Positions 9,130 to 17,826 of a stretch of 64,000 bases of DNA are shown here, in pieces (the stretch's first letter is position 1; each line of letters opens with the position of its first letter). Under the pieces are notes generated by a model. That model ran no database searches. It saw only the letters and a program-made list of their open reading frames with translations, and was not told where the DNA came from. The position numbers and the translations under genes are program-made. Source of the DNA: Gallionella sp. (GTDB taxonomy: Bacteria > Pseudomonadota > Gammaproteobacteria > Burkholderiales > Gallionellaceae); the NCBI GenBank assembly GCA_028707275.1, contig JAQTUP010000001.1, positions 620,001-684,000 on the forward strand, in the 5' to 3' direction.

Positions 9130-10140
9130 ATGAAAAAAATATTAGTCACAGGCCCCAGCTGGGTGGGCGACTGCATGCTGATGCAGCCCATGCTCATGCG
9201 CATCAAACAGCGATATCCGGACTGTCTGATAGACATACTCGCGCCGGCATGGACGGCCGGATTGCTGGATGCCCTGCCTGAAGTCCACCAGGTCATCGTC
9301 AATCCCTTCCCGCATGGCGAGTTGAATATCATGGGGCGTTATCAGCTGGGCGTGCAACTGCGTGCGGCGCAATATGACCAGGCCATCGTGCTGCCCAATT
9401 CGCTCAAATCGGCTCTGGTACCCTTCTTCGCCAGAATACCGCTGCGCACTGGCTTTGTCGGCGAGATGCGTTACGGCTTGCTCAACGACGCGCGCAAACT
9501 GGACAAGACGATCCTGCCGCTGATGGTAGAGCGCTTCGCTCAGCTGGCAGAGGCGCGTGGCGCGAGCATCCCGCGCCCGCTGTCCAATCCAAGACTCACC
9601 GTGCCTGCGGGCAAGCTTGAGGCATCGCTGCAAAAACTGGGACTTACGTTAAATCAACCCGTCGCCATTTTTTGTCCGGGCGCCGAATATGGCCCGGCCA
9701 AACGCTGGCCCGTCGCCTATTTCGCCCAGACGGCGCAGCGACTGCACGACACAGGCTATCAGGTCTGGCTGATGGGTTCTGCCAAAGACCGCGAGGTCGC
9801 CGAAAAGATCGTCGCCCTGGGCAATCCTGCCACGCGCAATCTGTGCGGCAGCACCGATCTTACTGACGCCATCGCTCTGTTATCCTGTGCCGACCTTGTC
9901 ATCAGCAATGATTCGGGCCTGATGCATCTGGCAGCGGCGTTAGATCGTCCGATGCTGGCGTTGTTTGGCTCAAGCAGCCCGCAGTTCACCCCGCCTCTGT
10001 CCGCTCACGCCACCGTCGTCAAACTCGACATCGAGTGCAGCCCCTGTTTCAAAAGGGTATGCCCGCTGGGGCATTTCAACTGCATGAACCAGCTCACCCC
10101 CGACCGGGTGTGGGAAAAAATTGAGCAGCTCATCGCCTGA
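9130..10140 (+). CDS. waaF: ADP-heptose:LPS heptosyltransferase II
   Basis: The 336-residue glycosyltransferase (GT9) adds the second heptose to the lipopolysaccharide inner core at the cytoplasmic face of the inner membrane. The N-terminal motif ILVTGPSWVGDCMLMQ and the C-terminal SNDSGLMHLAAALDRP are those of WaaF. Its TGA overlaps the ATG of algC (TGATG at 10138-10142), linking LPS core and sugar-phosphate genes. Confidence 0.93.
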   Translation: MKKILVTGPSWVGDCMLMQPMLMRIKQRYPDCLIDILAPAWTAGLLDALPEVHQVIVNPFPHGELNIMGRYQLGVQLRAAQYDQAIVLPNSLKSALVPFFARIPLRTGFVGEMRYGLLNDARKLDKTILPLMVERFAQLAEARGASIPRPLSNPRLTVPAGKLEASLQKLGLTLNQPVAIFCPGAEYGPAKRWPVAYFAQTAQRLHDTGYQVWLMGSAKDREVAEKIVALGNPATRNLCGSTDLTDAIALLSCADLVISNDSGLMHLAAALDRPMLALFGSSSPQFTPPLSAHATVVKLDIECSPCFKRVCPLGHFNCMNQLTPDRVWEKIEQLIA

Positions 10141-11663
10141 TGCAAAATCCACCCGGTGAGCATACCCACTCGCTCTCCCCAACCCTCTCCCGCCTTGCGG
10201 GCGAGGGGGCAAAAACACCCTCACCTCAATTCTCTCCCGCAAGCAGGAGAGGAGGCGAACGAGAAAAGCAATGGTCAATACCTGATTCGCAGCGCGAACT
10301 TCCCGTTAACGAAATTTTCAAGGCATATGACATACGCGGCATCGCAGGCCTGACGCTGACCGCAGACATTGTCGAGGCCATCGGTCACGCCATCGGTTCG
10401 GAGGCGCACGCGCGCGGACAGAAGACCATCGCCATCGGCCGGGACGGCCGCCTGTCAGGCGCAGAACTGCTCGCGGCGCTGGCGCGCGGCATACAAAAAA
10501 GCGGCATTCACGTCATCGACGTCGGCTGCGTGGCGACGCCCATGGTGTATTTCGCAGCCTTCGAACTCGACACGCGCTGTGCGGTGATGCTCACCGGCAG
10601 CCATAACCCGCCCGAGTACAACGGCCTGAAAATTGTACTGGACGGCACCACCCTGTATGGCGATGACATTCAGGCGCTGCGCACCCGCATCGAGCAAAAC
10701 AACCTCAGCCACGGCGCGGGTCTTTACTCGCGGCAGGACATCAGCGGCGCCTACAGCCGACGCATCGTCTCAGACGTTAAACTGGCGCGCCCGATGAAGA
10801 TTACAGTCGATTGCGGCAACGGCGTGGCAGGCGCTTATGTCGCAGCGCTTTACCGAAAACTGGGCTGCACGGTAGAGGAGTTGTACTGCGAGGTGGACGG
10901 CAGTTTCCCCAACCATCATCCTGACCCTGCCGACCCGAAAAACCTGCAAGATTTGATCGCCGCGCTGCGAGTCAACGACAGCGAACTGGGGCTGGCGTTC
11001 GATGGCGATGGCGACCGTCTGGGCGTGGTCACCAAGGATGGCAAGATCATCTGCTCCGACCGGCAGCTGATGCTGTTCGCGGCCGATTTATTGAGCCGCC
11101 AGCCGGGCGCCCAAATCATTTTCGACATCAAATCCACGCGCCATCTGTTCGAATGGATACGGCAACGCGGCGGAAAACCTGTCATCTGGAAGACCGGCCA
11201 CTCACTGATCAAGGCTAAAATGCGCGAGACAGGCGCATTGCTGGCAGGCGAAATGACCGGACACCTGTTTTTTGTGGAGCGCTGGTATGGCTTCGATGAC
11301 GGGTTATACGCCGGCGCGCGGCTCCTGGAAATACTGAGCCGTATCGACGATCCGGGCGCCGCGCTCAACGCCCTGCCGGACGCATTCAGCACCCCGGAGT
11401 TGCACATCAAAACCCATGAGGGCGAGAACCATTCGCTGCTGGAAGTGTTAAAGGCTACGGCGCACTTTCCCGGTTCAATCGAAGTCATCACGCTCGACGG
11501 CCTGCGTGTGGAATACCCCGACGGCTTTGGCCTGGTGCGCCCCTCCAACACGACGCCCGCCCTCGTGCTGCGCTTCGAAGCCGACACCGAAGCGGCCCTG
11601 GCGCGCATTCAAAACGATTTTCGCCGGATATTGCACGAGGCCGCGCCGCACCTGCGGTTCTGA
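10140..11663 (+). CDS. algC: Phosphomannomutase/phosphoglucomutase
   Basis: The product interconverts hexose 1- and 6-phosphates for LPS and exopolysaccharide precursors. The catalytic serine is in TGSHNPPEYNG at about residue 155, the metal loop is AFDGDGDRLG at about 285, and sugar contacts include GEMTGH. The normal family start lies near IFKAYDIRG, but no ATG, GTG or TTG exists in frame there. The only usual start is the ATG at 10140, overlapping the waaF stop. This adds about 55 residues, largely encoded by a repeat element at 10171-10262. Start choice is therefore uncertain; the enzyme identity is not. Confidence 0.88.
   Translation: MQNPPGEHTHSLSPTLSRLAGEGAKTPSPQFSPASRRGGEREKQWSIPDSQRELPVNEIFKAYDIRGIAGLTLTADIVEAIGHAIGSEAHARGQKTIAIGRDGRLSGAELLAALARGIQKSGIHVIDVGCVATPMVYFAAFELDTRCAVMLTGSHNPPEYNGLKIVLDGTTLYGDDIQALRTRIEQNNLSHGAGLYSRQDISGAYSRRIVSDVKLARPMKITVDCGNGVAGAYVAALYRKLGCTVEELYCEVDGSFPNHHPDPADPKNLQDLIAALRVNDSELGLAFDGDGDRLGVVTKDGKIICSDRQLMLFAADLLSRQPGAQIIFDIKSTRHLFEWIRQRGGKPVIWKTGHSLIKAKMRETGALLAGEMTGHLFFVERWYGFDDGLYAGARLLEILSRIDDPGAALNALPDAFSTPELHIKTHEGENHSLLEVLKATAHFPGSIEVITLDGLRVEYPDGFGLVRPSNTTPALVLRFEADTEAALARIQNDFRRILHEAAPHLRF
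10171..10262. repeat. CTCTCCC-type palindromic repeat in the algC 5' region
   Basis: Two imperfect palindromes lie side by side: CTCTCCC pairing across CTTGCGGGCGAGGG, then CTCTCCCGCAAGCAGGAGAGG in two halves. Such elements are usually intergenic in proteobacteria. A shorter relative is at 38030-38063. Confidence 0.6.
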
Positions 11664-11699
11664 CTCACCTGTTTTAGCCTGCCTCATGAGGGAGAATGT

Positions 11700-12521
11700 A
11701 TGTCGGAAATCATGTTGATGTGCACTCCGGAATGGTTTACGGTGAATTACGAAATCAATCCCTGGATGAAAAATCAGACAGGCCGGGTCTCGCATGAACT
11801 CGCGCGCCAGCAGTGGCAAGCGCTTTACGACACGCTCTGTTCCGTGGCGGAGATCAGGTTGATGCGTGGCGCGCCCTCCTGGCCGGATCTTGTTTTTACC
11901 GCCAACGTCGGCCTGCCCCTGGCCGCCGAAAAGAAAATAATCCTCTCCAATTTCAGGCACCCGGAGCGTCAGGGGGAAAAGGCCATCAACCGCAGCTGGT
12001 TCGAAGATCAGGGCTGGCGCTGCATAGACTTGCCTGACGGCGTCATTTTCGAGGGCGCAGGAGACGCTTTGTTCGACGACGCCGGACGGCTATGGACAGG
12101 CAGCGGGCCTCGCTCGGATGAAACGGCGCTGATGCATCTGGCGCGGCACATCGACGCGCCGATATTCAGACTGGCGCTGACCGACCCGCGCTTTTATCAT
12201 CTGGACACCTGTTTTTGCCCGCTGCCCGACGGATACGCGCTATACCTGCCACTCGCCTTCGACGAGGCTTCCCGTGCTCTTTTAGAGCGCAGTTTCGAGG
12301 GCAAGCTGATTTCCCTGACCCCCGAAGAGGGGGATCAATTTTGCGCGAATGCAGTGTGCGCGGGGAGCGTCATTGTTATGAATCAGAGCACGCCCCGACT
12401 CGATAAATTGCTGGCCGACATCGGTTTTTCAGTCATCGAAACAGCGATGTCCGAATTCATGAAGTCCGGCGGCAGCGCAAAATGCCTGACCCTGAGTCTA
12501 CAAGGCTGGGCTAAGCAATAA
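11700..12521 (+). CDS. Amidinotransferase/dimethylargininase-like protein
   Basis: The 273-residue product belongs to the pentein (GME) fold used by arginine deiminases, DDAH and glycine amidinotransferases. The likely catalytic His is in RFYHLDTCFCPL (about residue 167) and the nucleophilic Cys in SGGSAKCLTLSL (about 261). PDLVFTANVGLP and FEGAGDALF fit substrate-binding loops. The exact substrate, arginine or a methylated or related guanidine, cannot be chosen by eye. ATG at 11700 follows GAGGGAGAATGT. Confidence 0.8.
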   Translation: MSEIMLMCTPEWFTVNYEINPWMKNQTGRVSHELARQQWQALYDTLCSVAEIRLMRGAPSWPDLVFTANVGLPLAAEKKIILSNFRHPERQGEKAINRSWFEDQGWRCIDLPDGVIFEGAGDALFDDAGRLWTGSGPRSDETALMHLARHIDAPIFRLALTDPRFYHLDTCFCPLPDGYALYLPLAFDEASRALLERSFEGKLISLTPEEGDQFCANAVCAGSVIVMNQSTPRLDKLLADIGFSVIETAMSEFMKSGGSAKCLTLSLQGWAKQ

Positions 12522-12542
12522 CCCTTAACAAGCAGCTTTTTT

Positions 12543-12572
12543 GGTGGAAACGCTGCGTTTTTTCCACCCTAC
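12543..12572. repeat. REP-like palindrome, copy 1
   Basis: GGTGGAAA and TTTCCACC flank a GC core and end CCTAC. The inverse of this element recurs at 13134-13161, so the two face each other around the small gene at 12759-13055. Confidence 0.65.
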
Positions 12573-12575
12573 AAA

Positions 12576-12611
12576 CTGCGTCACATCAGTTGTGCATACA
12601 AATCAACTTCA
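12576..12611 (+). repeat. Left-end fragment of the MITE-like element
   Basis: ACTGCGTCACATCAGT followed by AAATCAACTTC matches the left end of the elements at 26965 and 31176. Only about 36 bp is recognisable, so this is a relic. Confidence 0.55.
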
Positions 12612-12694
12612 CAGGAGCCTGTCTGCCGACAGGCCTGCGCAGACAGGGGCTGTGGGTGACGCGCAAAGATTATCCCCCCAAAACTAATTTTATG

Positions 12695-12724
12695 GAGCCT
12701 ATCCCCGCAGGCGCGGGGGAACAC
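12695..12724 (-). repeat. Solitary type I-E-like CRISPR repeat of another family
   Basis: The sequence contains TATCCCCGCAGGCGCGGGG followed by GAACAC. On the minus strand it reads GTGTTCCCCCGCG then CCTGCGGGGATA, very close to the well-known E. coli-type I-E repeat and unlike the array at 13942. No second copy is nearby. A simple GC hairpin is the alternative explanation. Confidence 0.6.
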
Positions 12725-12758
12725 ACTTGAGAGGCAGGAGCAGGAAGGCCATAGAAAA

Positions 12759-13055
12759 TCAGCCCGGCAGATCGAACAGGGCAAGGTCATCCATGGGGTA
12801 GTGGCGACGATTGCCTGTCCACCAGGGGCAGCGGTTCAGTTTTTCGCTGGCGGTCATGCCTGTGTCCAACACCAGGCGGTCAGGCATCATCTGTTTGGGC
12901 TTGAAGCAGGCGGCTGGTGTTGCGCTGCGCACGCAGGTTTCCGGCTCAGTGTTGACAAAGCTTTCCAGCGACTTGAGGCGTTCGAAAAATACACGGGCAT
13001 CGGCGACAGGATCTTGCTGAATGTCCTTTTCCAGTGAGCGACGTATGGTTTGCAT
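12759..13055 (-). CDS. Hypothetical protein
   Basis: The 98-residue product is not recognised. It is mixed charged and hydrophobic with one Cys in CVRSATPAACF and no membrane segment. AAGGA lies directly against the ATG at 13055, which is poor spacing. A short palindrome, ACTATATCATAGT, is 21 bp upstream in an AT-rich stretch that could hold its promoter. REP-like palindromes lie on both sides, so this may be a small inserted cassette. Confidence 0.45.
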   Translation of the reverse strand: MQTIRRSLEKDIQQDPVADARVFFERLKSLESFVNTEPETCVRSATPAACFKPKQMMPDRLVLDTGMTASEKLNRCPWWTGNRRHYPMDDLALFDLPG

Positions 13056-13075
13056 TCCTTGCGTGATGTATATTG

Positions 13076-13088
13076 ACTATATCATAGT
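13076..13088. promoter_or_regulatory. Possible operator palindrome
   Basis: ACTAT and ATAGT flank ATC in an AT-rich stretch upstream of the small leftward gene. The position suits autoregulation, but no binding protein is known. Confidence 0.3.
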
Positions 13089-13133
13089 TACTTATTTGTT
13101 CTGCGTAACATTATGAATTTACGTGTTATTTGC

Positions 13134-13161
13134 AGGGTGGAAAAAGCGCAGCGTTTCCACC
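13134..13161. repeat. REP-like palindrome, copy 2 (inverted)
   Basis: AGGGTGGAAA and TTTCCACC bracket AAGCGCAGCG. It is the reverse complement of copy 1 at 12543 apart from one or two bases. Confidence 0.65.
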
Positions 13162-13179
13162 GAAAAAGCAATGGTTCGC

Positions 13180-13208
13180 GGTGGATACGCGCTTGTGCTT
13201 TATCCGCC
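13180..13208. repeat. REP-like palindrome, copy 3
   Basis: GGTGGATA and TTATCCGCC form an imperfect stem around CGCGCTTGTGC. It sits 18 bp after copy 2, as in paired REP/BIME arrangements. Confidence 0.45.
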
Positions 13209-13451
13209 CCCGAAGCTCAACAATTAACTGTGACATAGCCTTTATATTTTTATAGTAAAAGCCGTTTGTCACCGCCGCAGCAAATCAGATTCGGCAATGT
13301 ACAACACGTCATGCCCCGGTGCACGCAACGCAGTGACAGATGACGCAAAGCCACAAGCAGCCAGGCGACAACTAGTCTGACACAGGGGTCGACGGCAAAT
13401 CCTGCCTGCTGACAGGTAGGCCGAAGCGGGTTTGTTTGGAGAGATTGAAAC
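13209..13451. other. Stretch with no recognised feature
   Basis: Apart from a small hairpin (CCTGCCTG, CTGA, CAGGTAGG near 13405-13424) I see no gene or regulatory structure here. Confidence 0.5.
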
Positions 13452-13802
13452 CTAGTGTAGCTCCATGCCGGATATGTCATGCTTGACGCCGTTTTCATCG
13501 ATGACAAAAAACTCTTCATCATCGATGACAGGAATCGGATAGGCGGCGGCAAGGTCATCAGGCAGTATCCAGTATTGACCAAGTATTACAGCCATTTCCG
13601 AGGGGCGATGCAACGGGTCAAGGATGTCATAACTGGTCGGGTGGGGGTGTCCGGTCATACCGCCTTCATTGACGGCAGACGCAACAATGCCGAGCAACTT
13701 ATCTGCATCTGCCCCGCGTACCTCTCCTGTTGCCGCATTCCACTCGAACACGAGCGGTTTTTGATGCCATGCGGCAGGTTGCAATGTGTATTTATGGAAC
13801 AT
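13452..13802 (-). CDS. Hypothetical protein beside the CRISPR trailer end
   Basis: The 116-residue acidic product has no membrane segment and no domain I recognise. Distinctive stretches are EWNAATGEVRGADADKLLG and PVIDDEEFFVIDENGVK. The start at 13802 overlaps the stop of the 37-codon gene upstream, so the two form a small operon pointing away from the CRISPR array. Pre-crRNA read-through would pass into them. Confidence 0.5.
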   Translation of the reverse strand: MFHKYTLQPAAWHQKPLVFEWNAATGEVRGADADKLLGIVASAVNEGGMTGHPHPTSYDILDPLHRPSEMAVILGQYWILPDDLAAAYPIPVIDDEEFFVIDENGVKHDISGMELH

Positions 13803-13905
13803 AGTTGAATAATAGTCCTGTCACCAGATCAAATGTCTCTCGGTCATATTCTATCAGCGACTCAAGGTGCTTTGCGTTACCGCCAAGCACCTCCTCAAAT
13901 GCCAT
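13792..13905 (-). CDS. Small hypothetical protein (37 residues)
   Basis: The product is not recognised. GAGG lies eight bases before the ATG at 13905, a good ribosome site; an ATG six bases upstream is too close to it. The gene ends by overlapping the 116-residue gene. It begins 36 bp from the oldest CRISPR repeat, so it could be the remaining 3' end of a longer gene. Confidence 0.4.
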   Translation of the reverse strand: MAFEEVLGGNAKHLESLIEYDRETFDLVTGLLFNYVP

Positions 13906-13941
13906 GGTCATCACCTCAAGCGCACCGTGTTTTCCAAGGTA

Positions 13942-16532
13942 AAAACACCCCCACGGGCGTGGGGAAGACGAGCCGAATGCGCAGTGTCCTGCCACCATGC
14001 CGGAAACACCCCCACGGGCGTGGGGAAGACAGGTCATCTTTGCTTTGGTGATAATCCGCTTTAGAAACACCCCCACGGGCGTGGGGAAGACTGGCGGCGA
14101 CAGGTGTAGCAAGTTACGCATCTAGAAACACCCCCACGGGCGTGGGGAAGACTTTCTTGTGTCATGGCAATTTAATAAAAAATAAGAAACACCCCCACGG
14201 GCGTGGGGAAGACTCATAAAGCACAATGCACGCATCACCGTTTGGAAACACCCCCACGGGCGTGGGGAAGACATGGCATTGCCTTGCCGTTGGGCTATTA
14301 CGTTAGAAACACCCCCACGGGCGTGGGGAAGACTACCTGTAAGAACGGAAACTATGAAGCCTTACGGAAACACCCCCACGGGCGTGGGGAAGACATGCGC
14401 GCGGTCAGATCGTTCTGGGAGCTATCGGAAACACCCCCACGGGCGTGGGGAAGACAACTCCTGCGAGGCGCTGCGGAATGCGTAGTCGGAAACACCCCCA
14501 CGGGCGTGGGGAAGACCTGCTTACGCCGTGGCAAATTTACCGGCAGGCGGAAACACCCCCACGGGCGTGGGGAAGACTGTTGCGCGCCTTGCTGATAGGC
14601 GTTGCCTTTGGAAACACCCCCACGGGCGTGGGGAAGACCAATTGATACAAGCGCGGCAAGCTCAGTAGCGAGAAACACCCCCACGGGCGTGGGGAAGACA
14701 TTGCGTCGATCAGACCATGGATGCGCGCCTGAGAAACACCCCCACGGGCGTGGGGAAGACCTTTTCTTCCGCGATAATAGCCTTGCTGTACGCGGAAACA
14801 CCCCCACGGGCGTGGGGAAGACGCAATCGTAATCGGAAAGGACGGTAAAAGCCCGGAAACACCCCCACGGGCGTGGGGAAGACGAGCCGAATGCGCAGTG
14901 TCCTGCCACCATGCCGGAAACACCCCCACGGGCGTGGGGAAGACAGGTCATCTTTGCTTTGGTGATAATCCGCTTTAGAAACACCCCCACGGGCGTGGGG
15001 AAGACTCATAAAGCACAATGCACGCATCACCGTTTGGAAACACCCCCACGGGCGTGGGGAAGACATGGCATTGCCTTGCCGTTGGGCTATTACGTTAGAA
15101 ACACCCCCACGGGCGTGGGGAAGACTTTCGGCCATACCCCCAACGGCAGAACCTGTCAGAAACACCCCCACGGGCGTGGGGAAGACTAGTTTTGTAGTGG
15201 TAAATGATATATTCATCAAGAAACACCCCCACGGGCGTGGGGAAGACTGTCCTAAAAAGTGCTTTCATATCTATGTACCGGAAACACCCCCACGGGCGTG
15301 GGGAAGACCGATGGGTTCTGATTCAGAAGTTCGTATCGCAGGAAACACCCCCACGGGCGTGGGGAAGACGAGCTTGCAAGTCAGACCGGTGATGAGACGT
15401 GGGAAACACCCCCACGGGCGTGGGGAAGACCAGCAGAGCATATCCAGATAACGACACAGACATAGAAACACCCCCACGGGCGTGGGGAAGACTTGGTATA
15501 GGCGCAGCCGTGGCAAGAGCTGCTGGAAACACCCCCACGGGCGTGGGGAAGACGCTGATCGAAAGAATCAGCAGATAGGCGAGTAGGAAACACCCCCACG
15601 GGCGTGGGGAAGACTACCTACATCGGAAAGCGCCTTGCAGCGTGGCGGAAAAACCCCCACGGGCGTGGGGAAGACTAATCAGATTGCTCATTAAGTTTTA
15701 ATTTCTTGAGAAACACCCCCACGGGCGTGGGGAAGACGACAGGGCATCAATAATATCATCATGCGTACCGGAAACACCCCCACGGGCGTGGGGAAGACCA
15801 GGATGACAAAAAAGAGACGGGCAATTACAACAGAAACACCCCCACGGGCGTGGGGAAGACGATTGACGACTGGCTAGTTGATTGTCAGTGGCAGAAACAC
15901 CCCCACGGGCGTGGGGAAGACTGCGTCACCATCGAGCGGGTGTTATAGCTGTTAGAAACACCCCCACGGGCGTGGGGAAGACCAGGATCCCGCGCCCGAA
16001 TACAATGTCTGCAATAGAAACACCCCCACGGGCGTGGGGAAGACCTTCCAGCATTTGACTCTAATGTAACCGGTTCGGAAACACCCCCACGGGCGTGGGG
16101 AAGACGCTTAATTCCGCATCGCGCACTATCCAGCTACCGAAACACCCCCACGGGCGTGGGGAAGACGTTCCTGTCATTGTCCATGTCGCGGCTGTGGTAG
16201 AAACACCCCCACGGGCGTGGGGAAGACGCCGTTGTATCCGTCTTCGCGGTGCGCTTGAAAGAAACACCCCCACGGGCGTGGGGAAGACTGCCAGCTTGCC
16301 CCGGGTCTTGCGGCAAGCGTAGAAACACCCCCACGGGCGTGGGGAAGACAAAGAAGCAGGGAAAGCACCGTGCATGATCGTAGAAACACCCCCACGGGCG
16401 TGGGGAAGACATTTCTTCCCATCCTCGATCAGCGCGAACTTCGGAAACACCCCCACGGGCGTGGGGAAGACTGGACGAGACCCCTGCGAAGTAAGCCGTG
16501 GATAGAAACACCCCCACGGGCGTGGGGAAGAC
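13942..16532 (-). CRISPR. Type I-E CRISPR array, 43 repeats and 42 spacers
   Basis: The 28-bp repeat starts GAAACACCCCCACG and ends GTGGGGAAGAC on the plus strand; its reverse, starting GTCTTCCCCACG, is the crRNA sense, so transcription runs leftward from a leader at 16533-16607 next to cas2. Spacers are mostly 33 nt; five are 34 (S14, S25, S29, S31, S34 from the left) and two identical ones are 31. The first repeat (13942) has A instead of G at its first base, typical of the old end. The repeat at 15648 has A for C at position 5. Spacers at 14884, 14945, 15006 and 15065 duplicate those at 13970, 14031, 14214 and 14273. Confidence 0.98.
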
Positions 16533-16607
16533 AGCAACATATTGTTAATGAGCGTTATTAAACCACAATATATAGTGTGATAGAAATTATCTGGCAACAG
16601 ATCGTAT
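16533..16607 (-). promoter_or_regulatory. CRISPR leader with candidate promoter
   Basis: The 75 bp between the cas2 stop and the newest repeat is AT-rich. On the minus strand TTGCCA (16597-16592) lies 17 bp before TATATA (16574-16569), a plausible sigma-70 promoter starting about 30 bp before the first repeat. I find no match to the E. coli IHF consensus. The leader is short, and its promoter lies partly against the cas2 end. Confidence 0.6.
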
Positions 16608-16937
16608 TCAAATAATATGAGGCGGAGCATCTGGCATAGCGGGTTCTGGCTCAGATTGCGGCTGTTTTTCAATCACCAATTGCAAACCCGAAATCTGAGT
16701 GATATTGCGCCGGGTATCGCCCATGCCACGAATTTCATATCCCGGCGTTTCCGGAATACGATTAAAAATCATCAAGCCACTTTCGCGCGGACAATGATCG
16801 TATAAATAATCCACTACTTTTTTTGCAACAGAATCCTTGATGCCTGAAACGAACACATTGGGACGCGGTTCAATAAACCACAGTTTCATTCTTCCGCGCA
16901 CGGCAGGCGGCAAATCATTGGCGATCACGACGAGCAT
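16608..16937 (-). CDS. cas2: CRISPR-associated protein Cas2 (type I-E)
   Basis: The 109-residue product begins MLVVIANDLPPAVRGRMKLW, typical of Cas2e, with ANDLPP and RPNVFVSG in the ferredoxin-like core. Cas2 dimers bridge two Cas1 dimers in the spacer-integration complex. Starting at 16937 rather than 16961 gives the normal N-terminus and overlaps the cas1 end by 23 bases. The C-terminal tail is proline- and glutamate-rich (QPQSEPEPAMPDAPP). Confidence 0.95.
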   Translation of the reverse strand: MLVVIANDLPPAVRGRMKLWFIEPRPNVFVSGIKDSVAKKVVDYLYDHCPRESGLMIFNRIPETPGYEIRGMGDTRRNITQISGLQLVIEKQPQSEPEPAMPDAPPHII

Positions 16938-17826
16938 CTTTAACTCCCAATATGGCTTCAATATCCTGACCTATCTTGCCCAGCAAATCCATTTCAATGA
17001 CACGCTGACGAAATGCGGCAGATACCTTGTGTTTGTTGTACTGCCCCGCCATCTCCAGCGTGAGCGAAAAAGCCAGGTCTATACATAGCTGCTCCTTGTA
17101 TAAATCGGCCAAATCGTACACAAAAGGTAAGGGGCTGCCGGAATGAATAAAACCGATATGCGGCGAGTAGCCCATGCTGTGCACGGCTGAACTCAAAATA
17201 CCGTAAAGTGCGGCATTGCTGGACGTGAGCACCCGATTAGTAATGTCGCCCAGCTCAAATTTACCCGGCGTAAAGCTGCGCCCTTTCCAACCTACGCCAT
17301 ACTCCAGCCCTTTTTGTTCATATAAGGCACGAACACGGTAGCCTTCCATGCCCATCATTTCATGTAAAGTCTTATCCGCCAGATCCGCCTCGGGAAATCG
17401 TTTGGCGAACATGCGCCGCGCAACTACCAGTGATTTTTTCGGGTCAGCGGATAGTTTCATTTGCTCGCGCATGTTGCGGGTATCAGCGGCAGGCGTTTGC
17501 CCGCAGGCATAAAACAACAGGCTGTCTTCGCCCACCCAACAGATACTGCAATTGGATTGCGCGATGACTTTGACGGCTTCATGGGTGATGCTGGTGCCCG
17601 GCCCCAACAACAGGCAGTTGAGCGTGGCGATGGGCAGCCGCACCACATTGGCGTCACAATCTATCCACTTGACGCTGGAATCATCTATTTCCAGCCGCCC
17701 GCGCTCAAGATAGAGGAATGGATATTTATCCTTGACCTGCGGCAGACTATCGCGGGTGACTTTGATGAGCAGGCGGTTGGATGGGGCTTTTTCTGGCGCA
17801 CCCGCAGCAATGACATCATCCGGCAT
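16915..17826 (-). CDS. cas1: CRISPR-associated integrase Cas1 (type I-E)
   Basis: The 303-residue product is the integrase that inserts new spacers at the leader-proximal repeat. Metal ligands expected for Cas1 are present: Glu in HEMMGMEGYRVRALY, His in PHIGFIHSGSPLPF and Asp in VYDLADLYK. The ATG lies inside the cas5 stop region (ATGCCGGATGA), so the genes are coupled. Confidence 0.95.
   Translation of the reverse strand: MPDDVIAAGAPEKAPSNRLLIKVTRDSLPQVKDKYPFLYLERGRLEIDDSSVKWIDCDANVVRLPIATLNCLLLGPGTSITHEAVKVIAQSNCSICWVGEDSLLFYACGQTPAADTRNMREQMKLSADPKKSLVVARRMFAKRFPEADLADKTLHEMMGMEGYRVRALYEQKGLEYGVGWKGRSFTPGKFELGDITNRVLTSSNAALYGILSSAVHSMGYSPHIGFIHSGSPLPFVYDLADLYKEQLCIDLAFSLTLEMAGQYNKHKVSAAFRQRVIEMDLLGKIGQDIEAILGVKDARRDRQ

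Noticed and set aside
13250..13582. 110-codon leftward frame
   Set aside because: Composition is unlike a protein and it overlaps the better 116-codon gene in another frame.
13833..16672. Many open frames encoding repeated TPPRAWGR or TPTGVGKT peptides
   Set aside because: They are translations of the CRISPR repeats in several frames and have no start signals; the array explains them.
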